64,000 nucleotides of DNA from Cryobacterium sp. Its GTDB lineage: Bacteria; Actinomycetota; Actinomycetes; Actinomycetales; Microbacteriaceae. The position numbers and the translations under genes are program-made. Below, one piece after another: positions 27,675 through 35,614 of the stretch. The notes below the pieces were generated by a model. That model saw only the letters and a list, made by a program, of their open reading frames with translations, made no database searches and was not told where the DNA came from. The stretch is taken from the NCBI GenBank assembly GCA_019638975.1, contig JAHBST010000001.1:19619-83618 (forward strand). The letters are read 5' to 3'. How positions within the stretch are numbered: position 1 is the first letter of the stretch; each line of letters begins with the position of its first letter.

Positions 27675-28561
27675 CCGCCGCGATAGAAGTCACGGGCCTC
27701 AGCCGCCGCTTCGGATCCGTCCGCGCCGTCGACGACGTGACTTTCACCATTCAGGAGGGCGGAATTTGCGGACTGCTCGGGCGCAACGGAGCGGGCAAGA
27801 CAACGCTCATGCAATTGCTGACCGGTCAGGACTTCGCAACGACCGGAACCATCCGCGTTTTCGGAGAGTCCCCCGTCGAGAATGCCGGCGTCCTGCGCAA
27901 CGTGTGCTTCATCAAGGAGAGCCAGAAGTACCCGGACGACTTCCGAGTGAAGCACGTCATGAAGAGCGCCCCCTGGTTCTTCGGCAATTGGGATGCCGAC
28001 TTCGCACGCGAACTCGTCGAAGAGTTTCGACTCCCGCTCGACCGCAAGATCAAGAAACTCTCCCGCGGCCAATTGTCATCCATCGGCGTCATCGTCGGAC
28101 TGGCCTCCCGTGCGCCGCTCACCTTCTTCGACGAGCCCTATCTCGGACTGGATGCCGTAGCCCGGCAGCTCTTCTATGACCGACTCCTCAAGGACTACGC
28201 GGAGCACCCGCGCACGGTAGTGCTCTCCACCCACCTCATCGACGAAGTGAGCAACTTGCTCGAGCACGTGCTCGTGATCGACAACGGTCGCATCGTCATC
28301 GACGATTCGGCGGACAATCTTCGCAGCTCGGCGACGACAGTGGCCGGAACGAAGTCCGCGGTCGACGCCTTCGCTCGCGGAAAGCAGGAATTGCACCGCG
28401 ACTCGATCGGCGGAATCGCCTCGGTCACGCTCGGTGGCCTGAGCGCGGACGACCGCCGTGCCGCCTTAGCCGCCGGACTGGAACTCGCTCCCGTGTCCCT
28501 CCAGCAACTCATCATCCGCAAAACCAGCACTCCCGACAAGGAAATCGAGTACAGCGCATGA
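27671..28561 (+). CDS. ABC transporter ATP-binding protein
   Basis: A 296-residue ATPase with Walker A G-R-N-G-A-G-K-T-T, a divergent signature L-S-R-G-Q-L-S-S, Walker B L-T-F-F-D-E-P-Y-L-G-L-D and H-loop L-S-T-H-L-I-D-E. The C-terminal extension of about 80 residues is usual for exporters of this group. An AAGGAAAC site precedes the ATG at 27671. Start and stop each overlap the neighbouring genes by 4 nt, so gntR, ATPase and permease are one translationally coupled operon. Confidence 0.93.
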   Translation: MTAAIEVTGLSRRFGSVRAVDDVTFTIQEGGICGLLGRNGAGKTTLMQLLTGQDFATTGTIRVFGESPVENAGVLRNVCFIKESQKYPDDFRVKHVMKSAPWFFGNWDADFARELVEEFRLPLDRKIKKLSRGQLSSIGVIVGLASRAPLTFFDEPYLGLDAVARQLFYDRLLKDYAEHPRTVVLSTHLIDEVSNLLEHVLVIDNGRIVIDDSADNLRSSATTVAGTKSAVDAFARGKQELHRDSIGGIASVTLGGLSADDRRAALAAGLELAPVSLQQLIIRKTSTPDKEIEYSA

Positions 28562-29325
28562 CTTCCGCAACACAAACCATTCCCACGCGCGCGCCCAGCG
28601 GACTGACGCGCATCCTCAATGTCACCCGGCTTCACTTCGTCAATCGGGGTCAAATCGTCGTCGTGCCGTGGATGATCATGACGTTCATTTTCGCCGTCAC
28701 ACTCGTGATCGGTTGGATTCTTCGAGACACCCTGACGATGAAGGAGCTCGCCGACGCGAACAGCGGTATGCAATACAGCGGCGCGATCGGCTACTTCCTC
28801 GTCTACATGCTCGTGATCGCCGTCATGGCAATCAGCCAGACGTTCCCCTTCGCGCAAAGCTACAGCGTGACGCGACGCGACTTCTATATCGGAACCGTGC
28901 TTGCGTTCGCGACGTTGTCCGTGCTGTATTCGCTCGCCATCACCGTGCTCGGCTGGATCGAGGACGTGACGCACGGTTGGGGACTGCACGTGACCCTGTT
29001 CAACCCCAGCTACCTGGGGCCGAACGTCGTCGACCACTTTTACGTCTTCCTCGTGCTGTTCCTCTTCTTCTTCATGATGGGAATTGCGACGGCGAGCGTG
29101 TACGTGCGGTGGAAGGTCAACGGGATGCTCGTGTTCTTCGCCGCTCTCGCTCTCGTGATCCTCGGCCTCGTGGTCCTCGCCACCGTCACCTCGAGCTGGT
29201 CGGCGGTCGGCATGTGGTTCGCGGCCACGGGCTTCGTCGGGGTGGTCTCGTGGACTCTCGTCCCGACATCCCTCGCGATTCTCGTCGGATATCTGCTGCT
29301 GAGAAGAGCCGCGCCGCACAACTAG
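28558..29325 (+). CDS. ABC transporter membrane protein
   Basis: A 255-residue protein with six transmembrane segments, including W-M-I-M-T-F-I-F-A-V-T-L-V-I-G-W-I-L near 40-57 and Y-F-L-V-Y-M-L-V-I-A-V-M-A-I. It is the permease of the YtrA-controlled transporter and shares no recognisable substrate signature. Its start overlaps the ATPase stop by 4 nt. A gap of 57 nt separates it from the following lipoprotein gene. Confidence 0.85.
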   Translation: MTSATQTIPTRAPSGLTRILNVTRLHFVNRGQIVVVPWMIMTFIFAVTLVIGWILRDTLTMKELADANSGMQYSGAIGYFLVYMLVIAVMAISQTFPFAQSYSVTRRDFYIGTVLAFATLSVLYSLAITVLGWIEDVTHGWGLHVTLFNPSYLGPNVVDHFYVFLVLFLFFFMMGIATASVYVRWKVNGMLVFFAALALVILGLVVLATVTSSWSAVGMWFAATGFVGVVSWTLVPTSLAILVGYLLLRRAAPHN

Positions 29326-29382
29326 CTCCTGATAGATTGCTCTTCAATTCGGCAACGACCGACCCCGAGGGAGCTGATCTCG

Positions 29383-29991
29383 ATGAACCGAAACACGATC
29401 CATTTGATTGCCGGCACTACTCTTGCGGTCGTGCTCGCCGCGGGACTCACAGGGTGCGATCCGGCCGGCCCCGCGCCGTCAGGTTCGCCCTCCGAGTCCT
29501 CGGCAAGTAGCGCGTCGCCGAGTCCGACCGAGGCTCCCGCGGCGTTTGTCGCACCGACGAGTTGCACGCAATTGCTCGGTGCGAGCCTGGAGTCTTCCCT
29601 CACCGCCGACGGAACGGTTCTGTTCAGTGGTCCGGGCGGAACGGGACTTTATCCCGGAATCGAGAGTGCCCAGGATGGCGGCAGTCCGCTCAGTTGCGTG
29701 TATGGGAAGGACATGGTCGACCTCAGCACCTTCGAATTGGCCGCGCAGGGTTTGACACAGGATGCGCACGAAGGAGTGCTCGCCGAATTGGAGACCCGCG
29801 GGATGACCGAAGTGGCCGCTGGCGACACGGTGACATTCACTCAGACCGGCGACGAAGGATCGACGCCCGCCATCATCCATATTCTCAAACCGGACAGCTG
29901 GGTCACCGCGTACAGCACCTTCGGAGGAACCGCTCGGCTTGCCGAGATAACCGGATGGGCGAACACGGTAGAGACACAGGTCTACCCGTGA
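29383..29991 (+). CDS. Putative lipoprotein of unknown function
   Basis: A 202-residue exported protein. The signal peptide ends in the lipobox L-T-G-C with the lipidated cysteine at 25, followed by a Ser/Pro-rich linker of about 30 residues (typical for crossing the wall) and a globular domain of about 145 residues with two cysteines (S-C-T-Q-L and L-S-C-V-Y-G). I do not recognise the domain. It follows the YtrA operon on the same strand but has its own spacing. Confidence 0.8.
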   Translation: MNRNTIHLIAGTTLAVVLAAGLTGCDPAGPAPSGSPSESSASSASPSPTEAPAAFVAPTSCTQLLGASLESSLTADGTVLFSGPGGTGLYPGIESAQDGGSPLSCVYGKDMVDLSTFELAAQGLTQDAHEGVLAELETRGMTEVAAGDTVTFTQTGDEGSTPAIIHILKPDSWVTAYSTFGGTARLAEITGWANTVETQVYP

Positions 29992-30037
29992 GCGCTACTG
30001 GGCCAGTTCTCAGGGTTTACTGCCCTAGTATCAGTTC

Positions 30038-31264
30038 GTGAGTGAACAGCGTCCCCGGGGAAACCGCCGCGAATCCGAGCCGACGGTTGCCCGCCACGGG
30101 CGGCTCCGCCAATCGGGCCCCTTCGGCACGATCGTCAAATTCCTTGCCGCCGCTCTCGCGGTCGTATTGGTCAGCGGCACGGCCGTCGTCGGCTATGCCG
30201 TATGGGATCTCGCCAGTTCGGTGAAGCCCGGCGTCGCGCTGATCGGCGAGACGATCGGTCCCCCGCCGGACATCGGCGCGATCGAGGGCGGCGTCAACTT
30301 GCTTCTCGTGGGAAGCGACAGCGGGCAGGGTGACCCTCGCTACGGCCGCCGCGGCGAGAACCTCAACGACGTGACGATACTTTTGCACATCTCCGCCGAC
30401 CACACGAACGCGACGGTCGTGAGCTTTCCGCGGGACCTTTTCGTGCCGATTCCATCGTGCCCGCGCCAGCCGGGGCCCGGCAATTGGGGTGCGCAGGCAT
30501 CCAACAAGATCAACGTCGCCTTGACCTATGGCGGGCTCGCGTGCGTCGTGAAGACGGTCTCCGAGCTCACGGGCGTCAGCATCCCGTTCGCCGCGAAGAT
30601 CGAATTCAATGGCGTCATTGAAATGTCGAACGCCATCGGCGGCGTCACCGTGTGCGTGGCGAGCGCGATCAACGATGGCCAAATCGGGCTCAAGCTCTCG
30701 AAGGGCCAGCACACTCTCAAGGGAATTCAGGCCTTGCTCTTCCTGCGGAGCAGGTACGGAGTGAACGGCGGAACGGACCTCGCGAGAATCAGCAATCAAC
30801 AGGTCTTCATGTCGGCGCTCGTGCGTCAGGCGAAAGCCGCGTCGACCCTGTCCGATCCGATCAAGGTCTACGGACTGGCGAAAGCGGCAGTCGACAACAT
30901 GCAAGTGTCGAACAGCCTTCGGAATCCTGTGACGCTCGCCTCGATCGCCGTCGCCATGAAGGACATCGACCCGAGAAACATCCAGCTCATCCAGTACCCG
31001 AGTCGCTTCGGCAGCAGCAACGGTCAGGGCGGCGTGCTTCCCATTCAGGATGCCGCGAATGTCCTGTTCGCGGCCATCAAGAACGATCAGCCGGTCAAGC
31101 TGAGCGGCACGACGGGCCCGGGATCGAGTCTCGACCCGCACGCGACTGCTGCGCCCGTCGATCCGTCGAACCCGCCGATTCAGGGCGCCGTCAAGCTGCC
31201 TTCCGTGATCACGGGGCAGAACTCGGCGCAACAGACCTGTTCGAAGGGTCAGACTTACCGTTAG
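30038..31264 (+). CDS. LCP (LytR-CpsA-Psr) family cell-wall glycopolymer ligase
   Basis: A 408-residue membrane-anchored enzyme of the LCP family, which transfers lipid-linked glycopolymers to peptidoglycan. It has a cytoplasmic N-terminus of about 30 residues rich in arginine, a transmembrane helix (F-L-A-A-A-L-A-V-V-L-V-S-G-T-A-V-V-G-Y), and the core LCP strands N-L-L-L-V-G-S-D-S, S-F-P-R-D-L, N-K-I-N-V-A and F-L-R-S-R-Y-G. The conserved Arg and Asp residues that bind the pyrophosphate are present in those strands. The GTG start at 30038 gives normal length. Confidence 0.92.
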   Translation: MSEQRPRGNRRESEPTVARHGRLRQSGPFGTIVKFLAAALAVVLVSGTAVVGYAVWDLASSVKPGVALIGETIGPPPDIGAIEGGVNLLLVGSDSGQGDPRYGRRGENLNDVTILLHISADHTNATVVSFPRDLFVPIPSCPRQPGPGNWGAQASNKINVALTYGGLACVVKTVSELTGVSIPFAAKIEFNGVIEMSNAIGGVTVCVASAINDGQIGLKLSKGQHTLKGIQALLFLRSRYGVNGGTDLARISNQQVFMSALVRQAKAASTLSDPIKVYGLAKAAVDNMQVSNSLRNPVTLASIAVAMKDIDPRNIQLIQYPSRFGSSNGQGGVLPIQDAANVLFAAIKNDQPVKLSGTTGPGSSLDPHATAAPVDPSNPPIQGAVKLPSVITGQNSAQQTCSKGQTYR

Positions 31265-31287
31265 GACCCCTTTGGGCCACGCGATCG

Positions 31288-31653
31288 CTACTCGAGTTCG
31301 GCCCGCAAGGATGACACGAGTCGCTCGAATTCGGCGGGTGCCGCCTCGATAACCCGCCGGCTCACCCAGCGGCCGATCCGGTGGCCGGTTTCCGCGACGT
31401 TCACGAGCGCGTGTTCGAGAGTTGAGCCGGAATCGTCGGGAACGACGCGATATTCCGCGCGATACCACCATCCGCCCTGAACGATGACGAGCCAGGCGCT
31501 CGAGTCTGCCGTGAAGAGGCTCTCTGCGCCGGAACCAGGATCGAAGCGCCGCTCGAGTGAATCGAAAATCGCTCGCGGGCGAGCGGTGAAGTGAGCGTGA
31601 AACTCGTGGAGCACGATCGCGTGAGCGGGCCTTTCCCGGGGAGCTTCAGGCAT
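31288..31653 (-). CDS. SRPBCC-like polyketide cyclase family protein
   Basis: A 121-residue protein opening H-A-I-V-L-H-E-F-H-A-H-F-T-A-R-P, with W-W-Y-R-A-E-Y-R-V-V-P-D-D-S-G-S-T-L in the middle and a long C-terminal helix. The pattern fits a small SRPBCC fold, but the similarity is weak. The ATG at 31653 overlaps the glgP stop by 8 nt, so it is translated after glgP; the frame extends upstream to 31824 inside glgP and that extension is rejected. Function unknown. Confidence 0.7.
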   Translation of the reverse strand: MPEAPRERPAHAIVLHEFHAHFTARPRAIFDSLERRFDPGSGAESLFTADSSAWLVIVQGGWWYRAEYRVVPDDSGSTLEHALVNVAETGHRIGRWVSRRVIEAAPAEFERLVSSLRAELE

Positions 31654-34243
31654 GATCGGAACCGACGGCGGTCGCGACAAGACCGAGCTCTGCATCGCTC
31701 GTGAGACCGGGGTGCCGGGGAACGACGCGAACGGTGTAACCGAAGCTTCCAGCGCTCGCGAGGCGAACCGTCCCGGCGAACTGCACCATGCCCGCAGCGC
31801 CGGATTCGACAGCCCCCGTGTCATCCGGAGTGAGTTCCAATCGTTCCGGCGAAATCAGTTCGTCATTGGAATGAGCCGGTCCGTACAGCAATTCGACGAG
31901 AACGTCGTCGAGCGACAATCCGTCGAGCTGGACTTTCGCGCGGACATGAAGCTCCTCGCCGACTTCCGGAACGGAGTCGACTCCCCCGGATTCGACGTAT
32001 CCGACGCTCACCCGGGGCCACGCCTCGACGATCTTCGCTTTCCATGCCGCGAGTTCCCGTGCCCCGCGGTAGTCGTCGAGCGCGAGCGTCGTCGCGGAAT
32101 CCGCTGCGGGGATGTACAAGCGTTCGACGTACTCCCGGACCATCCGATCAGCGCTCAAGGCCGGCGAAAGCGTCGCGAGAGTGTGACGGATCGACTCGAC
32201 CCAGCGCGTCGGCACTCCCGTCTCGTCGCGATCGTAAAATCTCGGAGCGACCTGATGTTCGATGAGGTCGTACAACGCGGATGCCTCAAGTTCATCGCGT
32301 TCGGCAGAGTCTCCCGCCGCGTCCGCACTCGGGATCGCCCAGCCGTTTTCTCCGTCGAAGAACTCTGCCCACCAGCCATCGAGGATCGACAGATTGAGGG
32401 ATCCGTTCATGGCAGCCTTCATGCCGCTCGTGCCACACGCCTCGAGCGGGCGCAAGGGATTGTTGAGCCATACGTCGGTGCCCGGGTACAGCACTTGCGC
32501 CATGCCGATGTCGTAGTTGGGCAGAAACACCAGACGACCCCGGATCGCGGGTTCGTTCGCGAACCTGACAAGGCGCTGGATGAGCCGCTTCCCCTCATCG
32601 TCGGCGGGGTGGGACTTCCCCGCGACGACGATTTGCACGGGCCGTTCCGGATCGCACAGGATCGACCGAAGCCGATCCTCGTCGTGGAGCATGAGTGTCA
32701 GTCGCTTGTAGGTGGGCACTCGGCGCGCGAATCCGATCGTGAGCACGTGCGGATCCAGCAAGGAGTCGTACCAGACAGGAGGTTGCGCGTTCGCGTGCTG
32801 ATTCCGCCATGCAGCCGCCATCCGGGCGCGGGCATCGTGCACAAGTTTTCCCCGAAGCTCGGTACGGAGGTTCCAGATGTCGGCATCGCTGACGGAATCG
32901 GAAAGCCAGTCGCACGACGTCGTGTCGTGTGTTCCGAGTTTGTCGGCCGCGAGCCGAGACACGGATCGATCCGTCCACGTGGCAGCGTGAACTCCGTTCG
33001 TCACCGACGTGATGGGAACTTCGTTGCTGTCGAAGCCCGGCCACAGCGCGCCGAACATCCGTCGGCTGACTTCGCCGTGCAATCGCGAAACCCCATTCGC
33101 CCTTTGCGCGAGCCGCAACCCCATCACCGCCATGTTGAACGTGTCCTCAACACCGCCGTCATAGTCTTCTGCGCCGAGCGCCAGGACATCAGCCACGTCC
33201 ACTCCCGGCAAGAGGTCGGTCGAGAAATACCGTTCGACGAGGTCTGCGTCGAATCGATCGATTCCCGCGGCCACCGGAGTGTGGGTCGTGAACACGGTTC
33301 CCGCCCGCACGACCTCGAGTGCTTCGTGGAAGTTCATTCCCGCGGCGATCAGTTCCCGGATTCGTTCGACGCCGAGAAAGCCGGCGTGCCCTTCGTTGGT
33401 GTGGAAGATCACGGGTGCGGGAGAGTTGTTCAATTGCGAATACAGGGAAATCGCGCGGACGCCGCCGATTCCAAGAAGAAGCTCCTGAAGCAAACGGTGC
33501 TCGCCGCCTCCCCCATAAAGCCGATCGGTCACCGAACGCAATTCATCGTCGTTTTCGGGGATGTCGGTATCGAGCAGCAAAAGCGAGACCCGGCCGACCG
33601 AGACGTGCCAGATTCTCGCGTACAGAACTCCGCTGTCGGGGAGAGCGAGCGCGATGTGCGCCGCGGATCCGTCTGGCTGTCGCACCACCGTGAGGGGCAG
33701 CCCGTCGGGGTCCAGCACCGGATACGACTCCTGTTGCCAGCCGTCGCTCGAGATTGACTGGGCGAAATACCCTGAACGGTAGAACAGTCCGGCAGCGATA
33801 ATCGGAACGCCAAGATCCGATGCGCTCTTCAAGTGGTCGCCCGCGAGAATTCCGAGTCCCCCCGAATACTGCGGCAAAGCGGTTGCCACGCCGAACTCGG
33901 GGGAAAGGTACGCGATCGACGCCGGAACGTCCTCTCCGAGCGACTGATACCAACGCGGTTCGGTGAGATATTCGTGGAGGTCGTTCGCGAGAGCATTCGC
34001 CCGGCCGAGGAATTCGCTGTCCGCCGCGAGCTCGGCGATGCGTCGTTCATCGAGAGTTCCGAGCACGGCGATCGGATCGTGCCCGGTTGCTTCCCACTGA
34101 CCGGGTGAAAGCTGCTCGAACAATTCCCGCGTCGGCACATGCCACGACCAGCGCAGATTCGTGGCCAACTCGTCCAGGACTCCGAGGGAATCCGGGAGAA
34201 CCGGCTGCACGCTGAATCGTCTGATCGCTTTCACGGGAATCAA
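31646..34243 (-). CDS. glgP: Alpha-glucan phosphorylase
   Basis: Releases glucose-1-phosphate from alpha-1,4-glucans with PLP as cofactor. The 865-residue product is the long actinobacterial form with an N-terminal extra domain (V-L-D-E-L-A-T-N-L-R-W-S-W-H), the Y-L-S-P-E-F-G and Y-S-G-G-L-G-I-L-A-G-D-H segments, and the PLP-lysine motif A-C-G-T-S-G-M-K-A-A-M-N-G in the C-terminal part. It is 31 nt downstream of the sipW-like gene on the same strand and overlaps the small SRPBCC gene. GlgE and GlgB are encoded 4.6 kb away on the other strand. Confidence 0.95.
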   Translation of the reverse strand: MIPVKAIRRFSVQPVLPDSLGVLDELATNLRWSWHVPTRELFEQLSPGQWEATGHDPIAVLGTLDERRIAELAADSEFLGRANALANDLHEYLTEPRWYQSLGEDVPASIAYLSPEFGVATALPQYSGGLGILAGDHLKSASDLGVPIIAAGLFYRSGYFAQSISSDGWQQESYPVLDPDGLPLTVVRQPDGSAAHIALALPDSGVLYARIWHVSVGRVSLLLLDTDIPENDDELRSVTDRLYGGGGEHRLLQELLLGIGGVRAISLYSQLNNSPAPVIFHTNEGHAGFLGVERIRELIAAGMNFHEALEVVRAGTVFTTHTPVAAGIDRFDADLVERYFSTDLLPGVDVADVLALGAEDYDGGVEDTFNMAVMGLRLAQRANGVSRLHGEVSRRMFGALWPGFDSNEVPITSVTNGVHAATWTDRSVSRLAADKLGTHDTTSCDWLSDSVSDADIWNLRTELRGKLVHDARARMAAAWRNQHANAQPPVWYDSLLDPHVLTIGFARRVPTYKRLTLMLHDEDRLRSILCDPERPVQIVVAGKSHPADDEGKRLIQRLVRFANEPAIRGRLVFLPNYDIGMAQVLYPGTDVWLNNPLRPLEACGTSGMKAAMNGSLNLSILDGWWAEFFDGENGWAIPSADAAGDSAERDELEASALYDLIEHQVAPRFYDRDETGVPTRWVESIRHTLATLSPALSADRMVREYVERLYIPAADSATTLALDDYRGARELAAWKAKIVEAWPRVSVGYVESGGVDSVPEVGEELHVRAKVQLDGLSLDDVLVELLYGPAHSNDELISPERLELTPDDTGAVESGAAGMVQFAGTVRLASAGSFGYTVRVVPRHPGLTSDAELGLVATAVGSDHA

Positions 34244-34274
34244 GCCTAGGCGAGTCCGAGGTTGCTCTCGCGCG

Positions 34275-34904
34275 TCAAGCGTCGGGAGTCGAGCTCATCC
34301 CCTGCGACGCGGCCGGAATGCTTGCGTTGCCTGCCTTTTCGCCTCGCTTGCGTTTGGCGGCCGAAGCGATCGAGCTCGCGACGGCGTAGCCCGCGTACAG
34401 AAATAAACCGCCCGCAAGCACGGGGACGACCCATCCGCGATTCTCGCCACCGACGAAAGTGTTGACCCATCCGAGATACGGGATGCTGTACCAGACTTCG
34501 CCGCGAATCTGGACAGGCAGGACTGGCGCTTCATCCGCCGCGCCGTTGGCATCCCCCTTCAGGGTGAAGCTTGTCTTGCCGTTCGACGAGTGGGTGATCG
34601 CGATGACGCGGTGAGTGACGAATACGTCCTTGCCGGACTCCAGTTGGTAGGTGATCGGCATGCCGATCCGGATCGCCTCCGGCTCGATCGGTCGCACGAT
34701 GACGAGGGTTCCCGGCGGATACGCGGGCTTCATCGAATTCGTGAGGATCGTCATCGGCGTCGAACCCGTGACGGCCGGCACGAGGATCGCGAGAACCCCC
34801 ACGAGAACGACGAGAGCGAGCAACCCGGCGCTGATCCCCCAGCCGAGGTAGTACAGAAGTCCCCTGGCCTTGCGTTCAGGCTCGGCCCGACGACGTCCAC
34901 TCAT
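34275..34904 (-). CDS. SipW-like signal peptidase I (ER/archaeal type)
   Basis: A 209-residue membrane peptidase. One N-terminal helix (L-L-A-L-V-V-L-V-G-V-L-A-I-L, about 28-43) precedes the nucleophile Ser57 in T-N-S-M-K-P. The base is His98 (T-H-R-V-I), as in SipW and eukaryotic signal peptidases, instead of the lysine of ordinary bacterial enzymes, and G-D-A-N-G-A-A-D (117-124) supplies the acidic residue. A second helix lies at about 158-182. Such enzymes process the special signal peptides of TasA/camelysin-type proteins, three of which are encoded in the same operon. Its start overlaps the wall-anchored protein's stop by 4 nt. Confidence 0.92.
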   Translation of the reverse strand: MSGRRRAEPERKARGLLYYLGWGISAGLLALVVLVGVLAILVPAVTGSTPMTILTNSMKPAYPPGTLVIVRPIEPEAIRIGMPITYQLESGKDVFVTHRVIAITHSSNGKTSFTLKGDANGAADEAPVLPVQIRGEVWYSIPYLGWVNTFVGGENRGWVVPVLAGGLFLYAGYAVASSIASAAKRKRGEKAGNASIPAASQGMSSTPDA

Positions 34905-35614
34905 TCTCGCGGCTCCTTGCGTCGCCTCGCGGCAACGACGAAGAAGAGTCCCACGCCGATTACCGAGGCTGCCCCAATGATAAGGGCGATCGGCGGCTCA
35001 GCCCCGGTCATTGCGAGCGGAATCGTTCCTCCGCCGCCCGACACCGGGATCGTGACTCCCGAGCTGCATACTGTGGGGGGCACGCTGCCGACGACCGCGT
35101 CGCTCAGCGAAATCTGGAACGAAAACGTCGCCGTCGCATCCTGACCCGTGCGACCGCTGAGGTCTCCGAGCGCGAGATTTGCGGAAACTTTGACGACCCC
35201 TCCGGGTGGGACGAGCTCGCCTTCCGTCAGCACGCGACACGGTTGCGCATCCGCGAGAGTCGCGGATGAACCGGGGTAGCTCGTGGTCCCGGCGGATACG
35301 GTCAGAGCGTGCGCGAGAACGGGGTCGGAGACCGTCACGTTCGACAGCGACACTCGCAGGAATCCTGCGGCCGAACTCGCATTGCGCACAAACAGATCCA
35401 CTGCCTGACTGTCGCCCGGCACGGTGACGGTGATCTGGTTGAACAACGCGGTGGGCAGGCTCGACGTAAACGTCACGCCGTCCCGACTCACTTGAATTTC
35501 CGTGGACGCGGATGCCGGCCCCACCGCTCCCCCGAGCATGATGGCGAGGATTGCGGCGCCGGTCGCCGCAATCCTGACCGCACGCGCGGAGAGCCTCGAG
35601 TCCAGGTTTCGCAT
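34901..35614 (-). CDS. Wall-anchored surface protein with LAMTG sorting signal
   Basis: A 237-residue protein with a standard signal peptide (hydrophobic I-A-A-T-G-A-A-I-L-A-I-M-L-G-G-A, cleavage likely after A-S-A near 46), a beta-rich domain of about 150 residues, a glycine-rich turn, and a C-terminal sorting signal: L-A-M-T-G (about 200-204), a hydrophobic helix and R-R-R-K-E-P-R-E. LAxTG is the type read by class E sortases in actinobacteria; no sortase is encoded in the window. The ATG at 35614 shares one base with the upstream TGA. It probably anchors the fibre proteins encoded upstream. Confidence 0.82.
   Translation of the reverse strand: MRNLDSRLSARAVRIAATGAAILAIMLGGAVGPASASTEIQVSRDGVTFTSSLPTALFNQITVTVPGDSQAVDLFVRNASSAAGFLRVSLSNVTVSDPVLAHALTVSAGTTSYPGSSATLADAQPCRVLTEGELVPPGGVVKVSANLALGDLSGRTGQDATATFSFQISLSDAVVGSVPPTVCSSGVTIPVSGGGGTIPLAMTGAEPPIALIIGAASVIGVGLFFVVAARRRKEPRE

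Noticed and set aside
31652-33757. 701-codon plus-strand open frame opposite glgP
   Set aside because: Shadow of glgP without any recognisable fold.
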